A DNA stretch of 64,000 nt from Paenibacillus contaminans (GTDB lineage Bacteria; Bacillota; Bacilli; Paenibacillales; NBRC-103111): positions 124,001 to 188,000 of the forward strand of contig NZ_QMFB01000017.1 of NCBI RefSeq assembly GCF_003285015.1, in the 5' to 3' direction. The translations under genes and the position numbers were made by a program. The notes under the pieces were generated by a model. That model worked only from the letters and a program-made list of their open reading frames with translations. It had not been told where the DNA came from and did not search any database. Of the stretch, positions 16,793 to 26,300 are shown piece by piece. Within the stretch, counting starts at the first letter, position 1. Each line of letters starts with the position of its first letter.

Positions 16793-19090
16793 CTACTTTT
16801 TTTCCCCGCCAGCTATGCTCTTGAATTCCCCCGGGTTGATGCCCTCGTATTTTTTGAACAAGCGCCGGAACGTAAGGTCGTTATCGAAGCCTACTTGCAG
16901 CGCCACCTCGCGAATCGTGAGCTCCCGCGCCAACAGCGTTTTGGACAGCTCGATTCTCCGTTTATTCAAATAGTCCACGAAATTGGTGCCGGTCTGATTT
17001 TTAATAAATCTGCTCAGGTAGGAGAGGGAGCTGCCGAACTGATCGGCCAGACTGGTCAGCGTCAAGTTGCGGTCGGTCAGATGCTCATGAATATAGGACA
17101 GCACCTCGTCTCGCAGGACCGTGTTTTTACTCTCCTTCTTGCGGATGATGATCTCGCATACATGTCGGAACAGCTCTTCAATGTAGCCCGTCATCTCGCT
17201 ATACGTTTCCATATGAAGAAATTCGTCCATATGAAACGCTTGCTGAATATCGATGTTCAAGTCCTCGAGAGCTTTAAGCGCGCAAGCCGCCATGTTGTAG
17301 AATAAATTCCGGGCAACCGCGGGAGGAAGTGCGGCATTCGTAATATGGTTGTCCACGATTTCGTGGAACAACTTGATCGCCTCATCGTAATTGCCGAACC
17401 GGATAAAGTTGACCAAATGGTCTTCCTTCTCCGTACGATAATAATAAGCCGGCAGCGTAAAAGCGTCCTCGATCTCCTCATAGAAAATCACGGAGCTGTT
17501 CCCTCTTATGAATCTGTAGTCCAGCGCCGCGTTCGCTTCGCGATACGAGCTGCACAGCTCGTCCAAGCCTTTGCAGGTTTTGCCGACCCCTATTGCCTTG
17601 TAGGTAATACCGGCATTTTTGAATGCGCATACAATTTCTTCGATGCTTGGTTCAATCTGTTCTTTATAAGCGGAGTTGATCACGATGACTTTATGCTTCC
17701 CGCCGATATCGACAAAATAGACGGCGTTCTTCCGCTTGGACAGCTGCGCGATGACATCGTTCTGCACGTCCTCGGGAATCGCACGATCGGAGTCAAGGAC
17801 AACGGATGCGCATGTAAAAAAGCTGTTATTATAGGTAATCTCCATAATCTCAAGCAGCTTGGAGCTGGATGGAGCAGGTTTGCCCTCTAACAGCTGAATA
17901 AAAAGTGAATTGCGCACGAGAGGCTTATAGATTTCGATGTCTTCCTTGGTCCTGTCTTCGTAATCCAGCATGGAATGAAGCGCTTTTTGCAAAAAGTTGA
18001 ATTCGTTCGGACGCTTGCTTGCGCCGGGCATGTTCAGCATTCTCGGACTTATATCTTTTACGATGTTGGCAAGCGGCGTATAATTTCTAAGCGCCAAAAT
18101 ATAGGACACGATCAGCCCGGTCACCACCGACAGCACCGTGATCCATAAGGTAAGCGTTTTGATGCGGTTGACTTTGGCCATAGCCGTGCTTAGCGGGATC
18201 GTAGCGATAAAAGACCAATCGTTAACCGTCGAGTCCGACCGGATCGCAATATGATCGTCCCCGTTCGGCGACTTCAGATTCGCGATACTCCCCTCCAGGA
18301 GAGAGGGTTGCTTTGCATTTTGCACGGTCAACAGCTTCTTCATCTCGTCATCCGCATTGATTCCCGTAACGTATCGGCCGTCCCGGTCGATGACGTACAA
18401 GCTGCCGCTGTCCGAAATCGTACTGATATTCAAGCTGTCCTTCAGCGTATTTTCATCGATAAAAGCAAGGAATGTAGCCTTGAAATCTTTATCTACCATG
18501 GGAAGAGATTGCATATATGCGAGCAGTTTCCGCGGCTGCTTGTACGTAAGAACCTGGGCCGGATATTTCATGGCGGCGAAATTACGCTCGGCAAGAAGAA
18601 CGCTCCAGTAATCTGCCGTTAACCCGTCATAATAGAATGCGTCGTCAAAGAACGAAGATAGGGAATGCTTGCCTTGGCTTGAGAGGACCAGATCCTTCTC
18701 GCGGAAAAAGATGGCCATATCGGTTACGAATCCGTTGATGCCCTTGAGCGTGATTAAATCGTTCATATAATAATTGAATGCGAAAGGATTGATAGCGTTA
18801 TAGTCAACCGTATTCCCTCGCATATACATGATTTTCTGAACCCACTGCAGCTCGGAAATGTGCGCGGACAGAACATGCAGGGATTCCATTTTGGCGTCGA
18901 CATTTTTGGCTGCGTCATGTACGGCGTTTAAGTAAGTTTTCTCCGTCTGCGTCTTGACGATGTCGAATGTCAAAGCGTAAATGATGACGCCTAGAATCAT
19001 GAAAGGAACCGTAAACACAATGACGTAGGACATAAGGAATTTGGTAAAGACGGAGCTTTTGATTCCAGGCAGCGAGGGAAGCTTTAGCAA
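16793..19090 (-). CDS. Membrane-bound sensor regulator with AraC DNA-binding domain
   Basis: This is a one-component regulator of the large YtdP-like type: an extracellular sensor held between two membrane segments (about 13-42 and 303-325), a HAMP-like linker, a variable middle, and a C-terminal AraC helix-turn-helix pair (about 660-765) ending INPGEF. I place the start at a TTG (19090-19088) because AAAGGAG lies 8 bases upstream and the resulting 765 residues begin MLKLPSLPGIK, matching the family's usual beginning; the open frame extends to 19375, but the extra 95 residues look non-coding and have no ribosome site. It faces away from the second importer operon (19534-23132), its probable target. 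Confidence 0.88.
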   Translation of the reverse strand: MLKLPSLPGIKSSVFTKFLMSYVIVFTVPFMILGVIIYALTFDIVKTQTEKTYLNAVHDAAKNVDAKMESLHVLSAHISELQWVQKIMYMRGNTVDYNAINPFAFNYYMNDLITLKGINGFVTDMAIFFREKDLVLSSQGKHSLSSFFDDAFYYDGLTADYWSVLLAERNFAAMKYPAQVLTYKQPRKLLAYMQSLPMVDKDFKATFLAFIDENTLKDSLNISTISDSGSLYVIDRDGRYVTGINADDEMKKLLTVQNAKQPSLLEGSIANLKSPNGDDHIAIRSDSTVNDWSFIATIPLSTAMAKVNRIKTLTLWITVLSVVTGLIVSYILALRNYTPLANIVKDISPRMLNMPGASKRPNEFNFLQKALHSMLDYEDRTKEDIEIYKPLVRNSLFIQLLEGKPAPSSSKLLEIMEITYNNSFFTCASVVLDSDRAIPEDVQNDVIAQLSKRKNAVYFVDIGGKHKVIVINSAYKEQIEPSIEEIVCAFKNAGITYKAIGVGKTCKGLDELCSSYREANAALDYRFIRGNSSVIFYEEIEDAFTLPAYYYRTEKEDHLVNFIRFGNYDEAIKLFHEIVDNHITNAALPPAVARNLFYNMAACALKALEDLNIDIQQAFHMDEFLHMETYSEMTGYIEELFRHVCEIIIRKKESKNTVLRDEVLSYIHEHLTDRNLTLTSLADQFGSSLSYLSRFIKNQTGTNFVDYLNKRRIELSKTLLARELTIREVALQVGFDNDLTFRRLFKKYEGINPGEFKSIAGGEKK

Positions 19091-19202
19091 AAAGATATCT
19101 CCTTTCATTCGGAGGTACAGCCTGGTCGGACTGAAGAAGGAAACCGGCACGGCTCTTCGTGGCTCTCTTATATTTTGCAGGCATTCAAGAGCTTCAGGCG
19201 TG

Positions 19203-19211
19203 ATCATAACA
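19203..19211 (-). promoter_or_regulatory. Extended -10 promoter for the AraC sensor gene
   Basis: On the reverse strand TG-T-TATGAT occupies 19211-19203, an extended -10 about 113 bp before the TTG start. There is no clear -35. Its position downstream of the reverse-strand terminator at 19379-19400 is consistent with being this gene's own promoter. Confidence 0.4.
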
Positions 19212-19378
19212 CAAAACCTATGCCGGAGGAAGTAGCTGCAGCGCGCGAGAGGCGACATGTAAAAAGGTGATCTGCCTCGAAAAAATTGTATATCGCGGTC
19301 GGCGGCTCGGATATGCATCATTAATAAGGGGTGTACAAGGAGTGCGTCTGCTTGAAAAAAATGAACGTTCTCCAATGT

Positions 19379-19400
19379 AAAAAAAGGGATGCCTCATCCC
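19379..19400 (-). terminator. Reverse-strand terminator between divergent genes
   Basis: Read on the reverse strand, GGGATG-AGG-CATCCC is followed by seven T's. It would stop reverse-strand transcription before the AraC sensor gene. No reverse-strand gene lies upstream of it for 440 bp, so it may block antisense transcripts or be an attenuator. The plus-strand side of the gap (19401-19533) shows only a weak TTGATT-N18-CATAGT promoter candidate (19412-19441). Confidence 0.6.
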
Positions 19401-19533
19401 GATCTTGAGCGTTGATTGGGCACACCCTGCGGCGGCATAGTGGAGGTAGGATCAATTCCAAACGCAGGGCTACAGCAGAGACAAAGTAAAGCCAATCGTT
19501 TGGAAGCGACTAAGGCATAGTAGGAGGGTTCAT

Positions 19534-21204
19534 ATGTATAGAAAGCGTTTTAGCAGGGGGATATGCGCAGCGGCAGCGATGGCGCTTTTGATCGCGGGCT
19601 GCCAAAGCCAAAGCAATCAGGGACAGCAATCGAGCGCGGCTCCGGAGTCAGGCAAGACGTCGTCCAGCCCGTCAACAGGAAGCCAGACGAAAGATTACAC
19701 GCTTCCGCTCGTTACGGACGGCTCGGTGACGCTGACGATCGGCTCGGAAGATAACGGCTACACGCCGGCAAGCTACACCCAGAACCTGCCCATCTGGAAA
19801 GCGATTGAAGAAAAAACGGGCGTCAAAATCAAGTGGGATGTCGTGCCCGTTGCGCAATACGTCCAAACGATGAATGTGCGGCTCGCTTCGATGTCTAACG
19901 TGCCGGATTTGCTCGTCGTTCCGGGCGATCCGGTCAAATTCGGGACGGACGGCGTACTCGAGCCGCTTGAGAAGCTGATTGAAGAGCATGCGCCGAATAT
20001 GCGGAAGTTTTTCGCAGAGAACCCGGACATCTACAATTTGCTGAAAGCGCCGGACGGCCACGTCTACTATGTCTCCAGCGTTGTAACCGGAACGAACTTG
20101 TCCGATCCCGGCGGTTTTATGATCAGGAAAGACTGGCTCGACAAGCTGAATTTGCAGGAGCCGAAAACGATCGACGAGTGGTATTCCGTGCTGAAAGCGA
20201 TCAAGGACGGAGATCCGAACGGAAACGGCAAGAAGGACGAGATTCCGCTGGTGCTTCCGCTTAAAGCCGTAGCCCAATTTTTTGGTGACGCATGGGGACT
20301 GCATCTTGTGTTCAGCAGCGGATTCTGGCCGGACGACAAAGGAAAAATTCAGAGCGAGTGGCTGGACCCAAGAGCCAAAGAAATGGTCGCATGGCTGAAC
20401 AAGCTGTACAAAGAAGGCTTGCTGGACCCCGACTTCCTGACTTCGTCCGACGATCAGCTTACGACCAAGATCACCAAGAATGTCGTCGGCTCAACCCGCG
20501 CGTTCGTCAACCGGATCGTGCAATACGACAAGAACGTCCAGGCGGCAGGCGTAAGTGGCGTCAACTGGATTGCGGTCAAGCCGCCGCAAGGTCCTAACGG
20601 CTACAAAGGCCATACGGAGAAATACGGACCGATCAGCGGATACTTCGGCATGAGCGCACAGTCCAAAAATAAGGAAACGGCGATCAAGTGGCTGGATTAC
20701 GTGTATGCGAGCGAGGAAGGCAACCGCTTTACGACGTTCGGCATCGAAGGCAAGAGTTATGTCATGGAGAACGGGGAGCCCAAGTTTACCGACTACATTC
20801 TCAAAAATCCGGACGGCTTAAACTCGATGAATGCATTGCGCACGCTGGGAGCTGCGCCGCGGCTGCCGTGGATACGCCACGACAAGGGGCCGTTGTCCAA
20901 ACAGCCGCCGCAAACGATTGCCCTCGAGCCGAAGCTGCAGAAGGCGGCCGAGCAAATTTTGCCGACGATCATCGACCCGATTCCATTCGAGTATATTTCG
21001 ATGACGCCGGAGGAAGCTTCGAAATTCAAGCCGCTTAACGCGGATTACCAGTCGAAGCTGGACGAAGGACTCGCCAAGTTTATTGTCGGCAGCGACGATA
21101 TTGAGAAGAACTGGGATACATTTACCAAGGAACTGAAAGACCTGGGCGTCGACGAGATCGTGAAGATCAGACAGCAGCAATACGACAGGTACAAAAAACA
21201 ATGA
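19534..21204 (+). CDS. LplA-like extracellular sugar-binding lipoprotein
   Basis: This 556-residue binding protein has a lipoprotein signal ending LLIAGC (Cys23), followed by a Ser/Gln-rich tether. The MIRKDWLDKLNLQEPKTIDEWY stretch places it in the same large LplA-type group as the protein at 5648, and DPNGNGKKDEIPL is the group's calcium-loop-like segment. It captures an oligosaccharide for the permeases at 21224 and 22254. AGGAGGGTTCAT precedes the ATG. The neighbouring divergent membrane AraC regulator probably controls it. Confidence 0.92.
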   Translation: MYRKRFSRGICAAAAMALLIAGCQSQSNQGQQSSAAPESGKTSSSPSTGSQTKDYTLPLVTDGSVTLTIGSEDNGYTPASYTQNLPIWKAIEEKTGVKIKWDVVPVAQYVQTMNVRLASMSNVPDLLVVPGDPVKFGTDGVLEPLEKLIEEHAPNMRKFFAENPDIYNLLKAPDGHVYYVSSVVTGTNLSDPGGFMIRKDWLDKLNLQEPKTIDEWYSVLKAIKDGDPNGNGKKDEIPLVLPLKAVAQFFGDAWGLHLVFSSGFWPDDKGKIQSEWLDPRAKEMVAWLNKLYKEGLLDPDFLTSSDDQLTTKITKNVVGSTRAFVNRIVQYDKNVQAAGVSGVNWIAVKPPQGPNGYKGHTEKYGPISGYFGMSAQSKNKETAIKWLDYVYASEEGNRFTTFGIEGKSYVMENGEPKFTDYILKNPDGLNSMNALRTLGAAPRLPWIRHDKGPLSKQPPQTIALEPKLQKAAEQILPTIIDPIPFEYISMTPEEASKFKPLNADYQSKLDEGLAKFIVGSDDIEKNWDTFTKELKDLGVDEIVKIRQQQYDRYKKQ

Positions 21205-21223
21205 CTAACAAGACGGGGAGTTT

Positions 21224-22240
21224 ATGGGTCTGTTCCGATTCGGGCACAGGCTCCCCATTCCAACGGGAGTGAGCGTTGTGACAGCCAAAGCACAATATGC
21301 GGCGCTGATTGAGGCGGACGGCAAGAAGGGACGGCTTCGACGGCTGAGCATGCACATGAAGCGTGATATGTTTCTGCTGCTGCTGATCTCGCCGGTTCTG
21401 GTTTACTATATCATTTTTCACTATTTGCCCATGTACGGAGTCATCATCGCCTTCAAGGATTATTCGCCGGTCAAAGGGATATTGGGAAGCCCGTGGGTCG
21501 GACTCCAATGGTTCGAGCAGTTTTTCAATTCGATTTACGCCGCCCGCGTGATCAAAAACACGGTGCTGCTTAGCGTTTACGGGCTGCTGTGGGGATTTCC
21601 CATCCCGATTCTGTTCGCCCTGCTGCTGAATGAATTGAAGAACGGAATCTTCAAGAGGGTTGTGCAGACGACGAGCTATCTCCCTCATTTCATTTCGGTT
21701 GTCGTCATCGGCGGGATGATTATCAGCTTCCTGTCGCCTGTCGAAGGTGTCGTCAACATCCTTCTGGCGAAGCTCGGCTTCGCTCCGATCAATTTTTTGA
21801 GTATACCGGACTGGTTCAGGACGATCTATATCGGCTCCGACGTGTGGCAGAGCTTCGGCTGGAATTCGATCATTTACCTGGCTGCAATCACTTCGATCGA
21901 TCCGTCGCTCTATGAGGCGGCCAAAATGGACGGCGCCAAGCGATGGCAGCAAATTTGGTATATTACGTTGCCGGGCATACGCTCGACGATCATTATCCTG
22001 CTCATCATGAATATGGGGCATATCATGAACGTCGGTTTCGAAAAAATCATCTTGCTCTACAATCCTTCCACTTATGTCGTTTCGGACGTCATTTCGACCT
22101 TCGTCTACCGAAGAGGACTTGAAGGAGCGGAATACGGCTTCGCCTCCGCTGTAGGATTGTTCAACTCGGCAGTCAATTTCGCGTTGCTCGTTACGGTGAA
22201 CCGCATCAGCAGAAAAACATCGGGCATCGCTTTATGGTAA
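21224..22240 (+). CDS. LplB-type ABC sugar permease
   Basis: This 338-residue membrane subunit has the LplB/YteP opening (LPMYGVIIAFKDYSP), the conserved GSPWVGLQWF segment and the EAA loop YEAAKMDGAKRWQQ. The annotated ATG has GGGGAG only three bases away; an in-frame GTG at 21278, with GGGAGTG six bases upstream, would remove 18 residues and may be the true start. It lies 19 bp after the binding-protein gene and 13 bp before the second permease. Confidence 0.9.
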   Translation: MGLFRFGHRLPIPTGVSVVTAKAQYAALIEADGKKGRLRRLSMHMKRDMFLLLLISPVLVYYIIFHYLPMYGVIIAFKDYSPVKGILGSPWVGLQWFEQFFNSIYAARVIKNTVLLSVYGLLWGFPIPILFALLLNELKNGIFKRVVQTTSYLPHFISVVVIGGMIISFLSPVEGVVNILLAKLGFAPINFLSIPDWFRTIYIGSDVWQSFGWNSIIYLAAITSIDPSLYEAAKMDGAKRWQQIWYITLPGIRSTIIILLIMNMGHIMNVGFEKIILLYNPSTYVVSDVISTFVYRRGLEGAEYGFASAVGLFNSAVNFALLVTVNRISRKTSGIALW

Positions 22241-22253
22241 GGAGAAATAGCTT

Positions 22254-23132
22254 ATGAAGTTACAGCGGTCATTCGGCGAGAAGTTATCGGATGCGGCAAT
22301 CGTTATCTTCAATCTTCTGGTTGTTGCCGTCACCTTGTATCCGTTCCTTTACGTCGTCAGCATGTCGATCAGCGATCCGGTTTATGCGATGCGGCAGGAG
22401 GTTTTCCTGTTTCCCAAAGGCTTCTCCACAGAAGCGTACAAAATCGTATTTGAAAATCCGGACATATGGAAGTCCTACTACAATACGGTCTGGTATACGG
22501 TTGTCGGGACGACGATTAGTGTCGTGCTGACAGCGGCAGCCGGCTACGTCCTATCACGGAAAGGCTTTTTCGCGAGAACGCCGATTATGTTCTTTATCGC
22601 CTTCACGATGTTTTTCAGCGGGGGTCTGATTCCAATCTTCCTGATCGTGAACGGGCTGGGGTTATACGATACGCGTTGGGCCATAGTTTTGCCGGGGGCC
22701 GTGGGCGCTTTCTATATCATTATGGCGCGTACTTTTTTCGAGGGCATTCCGGAAAGCCTGCAGGAGTCGGCGAAAATTGACGGAGCGAACGAGATGAGAA
22801 TTTTGGTCTCGATCATGCTCCCGCTATCCAAGCCAATCCTTGCCGTCCTTGTGCTGTTTTATGCGGTAGGCTACTGGAACAGCTATTTTGCAGCTTTAAT
22901 TTATCTTTCGGATGCCAAATTGCAGCCGCTCCAGCTATATTTGTACAAAATTTTGGTTAAGCAGGAGGCGTCGCTGATGGAGGGGATGAATGACCACTTC
23001 GAGAGAGCGCTGGTAGGCGCGCAAATCAAGTATGCTGCGATTATTGTAGCGATTTTGCCAATCATTTTTATTTACCCGTTTCTGCAGCGATTTTTTGTGA
23101 AAGGCGTCATGATCGGGGCTGTCAAAGAATAG
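22254..23132 (+). CDS. LplC-type ABC sugar permease
   Basis: This 292-residue partner permease has the EAA loop SLQESAKIDGANEM and the terminal FVKGVMIGAVKE of the LplC/YtcP branch. AAGGAGAAATAGCTT precedes the ATG. It ends the second importer operon; a non-classical hairpin follows and no ATPase gene is present. Confidence 0.92.
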   Translation: MKLQRSFGEKLSDAAIVIFNLLVVAVTLYPFLYVVSMSISDPVYAMRQEVFLFPKGFSTEAYKIVFENPDIWKSYYNTVWYTVVGTTISVVLTAAAGYVLSRKGFFARTPIMFFIAFTMFFSGGLIPIFLIVNGLGLYDTRWAIVLPGAVGAFYIIMARTFFEGIPESLQESAKIDGANEMRILVSIMLPLSKPILAVLVLFYAVGYWNSYFAALIYLSDAKLQPLQLYLYKILVKQEASLMEGMNDHFERALVGAQIKYAAIIVAILPIIFIYPFLQRFFVKGVMIGAVKE

Positions 23133-23185
23133 AGACGCCCTAGGCGCAAAGGGTGTTGGACGTACCTCATCACTCCGTCCTTGGT

Positions 23186-23221
23186 CAGCGGTTCTACCTG
23201 GTGGGACAACAGGAACCGCTG
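23186..23221 (+). other. Hairpin at the end of the second importer operon
   Basis: CAGCGGTTC-ta-CCTG (23186-23200) pairs with CAGGAACCGCTG (23210-23221) apart from a small bulge. There is no T-run, so it may stabilise the message end or act as a weak terminator. Confidence 0.4.
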
Positions 23222-23289
23222 CGCCAGCGGGCGATTATGGTTCCGTGTTAGCCGGTCTTTGGAGCTGTTAATCGAAACTTTTGGGATGA

Positions 23290-23307
23290 AATGTAAACGT
23301 ATACATT
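23290..23307 (+). promoter_or_regulatory. Catabolite-responsive element (cre) for CcpA
   Basis: AATGTAAACGTATACATT matches every position of the Bacillus cre consensus WWTGNAARCGNWWWCAWW and lies within a GAAATGTA-N6-TACATTTC dyad (23288-23309). It is 56 bp upstream of the TTG start of the beta-helix/cohesin/dockerin gene. CcpA bound here would repress the pair of surface genes when preferred sugars are available. Confidence 0.75.
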
Positions 23308-23362
23308 TCGGGGTAGAGGTACGAAGTTGATGCGAACTATCATTTTATGGGAGGTTATTATT

Positions 23363-26300
23363 TTGAACAAGCTTCTTGGGAAGAGAATTGGCATTCTAAC
23401 CTTAGTTGCACTGATTCTGGGCATCATTGCAAATGTTGGCGTCGGCAATGTTCAAAAGGTTAAAGCGAATGGAAACACGTACTACGTCTCGCCGAGCGGG
23501 AATGACGCGAATGCAGGGACCGAAAGCGCCCCATGGAAAACGCTTAAGAAAACGGCTGCCATGCTGCAGGCCGGCGATACGGCAATATTCGATGACGGGG
23601 AATATATCAGCAACACTACGATTACATTCGCCAACAATGGAGCAGCAGGAGAGCCAATTACGATCAAAGCCAAGAACAAACATATGGCCAAACTGTCGTT
23701 TACCGGTTTGCTTGCACAAAGTAAAATCGTGTTGACCAATAAACAGTACATTGCGATACAGGATTTTGAAATTACCCAGCCTGTCAAAGGAACAACGAGT
23801 GCGGATATCTTCATCGACATCAAAGATTGCGGCAACTGCATCATCAGTGGAAATTCCATCCACAATGCGAGTGGGAAAGCAGTACAAGGATTGAAAGGCG
23901 ATAATCTCAAGGTTATCGATAATACGATTTATAACACGACCGCTACTGCCGTTGTCTTGGCAAACATGGATCGGCCGGTCATCGCCAATAATGAAATCAG
24001 TGAAACCAATAATGCGATACTGGTAGCGGCGGGTACCCGAAGCGCTCAAATTTACAATAACTACATCCATGCCGTTAATGCCCCGATGACTCATGGAATC
24101 GTACTGGGAGGCAACTATCCCTCTTCGGTGGCCTATGATCCGAATGGATTTGAAGCCTATTATGCCTCGGCATGGAATAATATTGTGGTTGCCGAAACGC
24201 CTGGATTAATAGAGTATGCGCTTGTATTCTCCGGAAGCACGGACAGCGGTTTCTACCATAACGTAGTCGTCGATGCGAAGAATGGCGTTCGATTCTTGAA
24301 TGGCGGCAGCGGCGGGTGGGTGCCAAAGCCTACGTCAACGAAGCTGTTCAATAACATTTTCACCGGGTGTACAGGGAATGCGCAGTCTTTGACCAACGCA
24401 CCTGTCGGAAATGTGAGTGACTACAATCTATATAACAACTGTGCGAATGTCCCGATCGAGCCGAATGGAAGCAATGGCGATCCGAAATTTATCGATCACT
24501 TGAACGATTGGCGCTTGCAAGCGGACAGCCCTGCTCTCGGTCGGGGAACCGTGCTGAATATCACTGGGTTTTACGGTGAGACGATCGACGTATCGCTGGA
24601 CTATGATGGGAAATTGAGATCCAATCCGGCGCATCTGGGCATTTATGCCGATGCCGCACCTGAAGTTCTATTTTTTGACGACTTTGAAAATGAGGCAAGT
24701 ACCTGGAGTCCCGTCATGGGGAATTTATCTGTCATCGAGGAGGGTTCCGGAAATCACGTCCTTACGCAACCCGATGCCTCTTCTGCCAGTGGAGTAGCAA
24801 GATCTTATGCGGGTTCGATGGATTGGGAGAGTTACCGGTATGATGCGAAAGTAAAGTTTGATCATTTCTATCGTTCAACGGCCTGGTTAACTCTATATGC
24901 CAGATATTTGGATGCTAACAATTATTATCTGGTGGAAATCCAAGGCAGCCCTAATCAGGGTTATATCGGACTAAAGAAAAAGGTAAACGGCTTGGTCCTT
25001 CCCCTCCAGGAGAAGATCGGATGGTTTCCTTCTATCGGACAGTGGATGGATATGCAATTGCTGGTCGACGGTACTGATATTAAATTTTATGTCGATGGCC
25101 AGCTTGTGCTTAGCGGAACGGATTATGAGCTTACACACGGTGCGATTGCTGCAGCGATATACCAATCGAATACCTATATCGATGACGTCAAGGTAACGGA
25201 AATTACGAATCCTGCGGGCGGAGGACCAAGCAATCCCGGCGAGGGGAACGAGCCGGGAAGCACCTATTATGTTTCTCCTTCAGGATCCGACCTGAATCCG
25301 GGTTCCGAGTCCCGGCCGTGGAAGACGATGGCTAAGGCGGCCGAGACGGTCCAACGGGGAGACACCGTTATTTTTGAAGACGGCGTTTATCAAGAAACGA
25401 GACCGGTTGTATTTGCCAGAGGCGGAACCGAGAATGAGCGGATTGTGTTTAAAGCGCGCAATAAACATCAGGCGACCATTCAGTTTAACAATTTGCCGAC
25501 AACGAAGCTCATGATCAGAGGGACGCCCTACATTACGCTGCAAGACTTTGACATTACTCAAAATACACGCGGAATCAATACAGGCGACATATTAGTAAGC
25601 GTGAGAGAAGGCGCGGATCACGTTCAAATTATCGGCAACAAATTCAGCAAGGCATTCGAAGAAGGCGTTAAAGGTTACCTTGTCCATGATCTTCTGGTCG
25701 AAGGCAATATCATCTCTGATATGACGCATGAAGCAGTCGATTTCGTCAATGTCCATTCCAGCACAATCCGCAACAATGACATTTCCGAGATAGGACGCGT
25801 AGGCTTGCTCGCTAAAGGCGGATCCAGCGATATCCAAATATACAACAACACGATTCGCAATCGCACGGTGAATATGTTTCTCGGAGCCATTTATTTGGGC
25901 GGACAGACCGATTCCGTATCGACGCTTGATTCCAGTGTCAATGGATATGAAGCGTGGAACTTGGCGGCTTATAACAATATTATCATTGCCGAAGAAGTCA
26001 ATGGCGCTTCGACGATAGATAAAGGCATTATTTTTATGGGCAGCAAAGACAGTGCAGCCTATAACAACATCATATCGGGAGCCAATTATGGCGTTTATCT
26101 TGAAGCGCCGGTAAACACGATTCCGAATGTTGATTGGGATTGGAACCCGGATAACGTGAACCCTGTTTTCATGAATAACATAATCTTGAATTCGTCCAAA
26201 GAAGCGGTAAAGCTGGCCGGATCGAAGATGCCGATCAATTTGGCGCATGATTACAATTTATATGATGGAAACGCCGGGATGAATGGTAGCGGTGAGCTTC

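Noticed and set aside
16638-16973. 111-codon plus-strand frame
   Set aside because: Its second half lies antisense to the well-supported AraC domain of the reverse-strand regulator and it has no ribosome site.
19091-19375. Extra N-terminal 95 codons of the reverse-strand AraC sensor
   Set aside because: No ribosome site at the upstream ATG, and the TTG at 19090 has AAAGGAG at good spacing and yields the normal family start.
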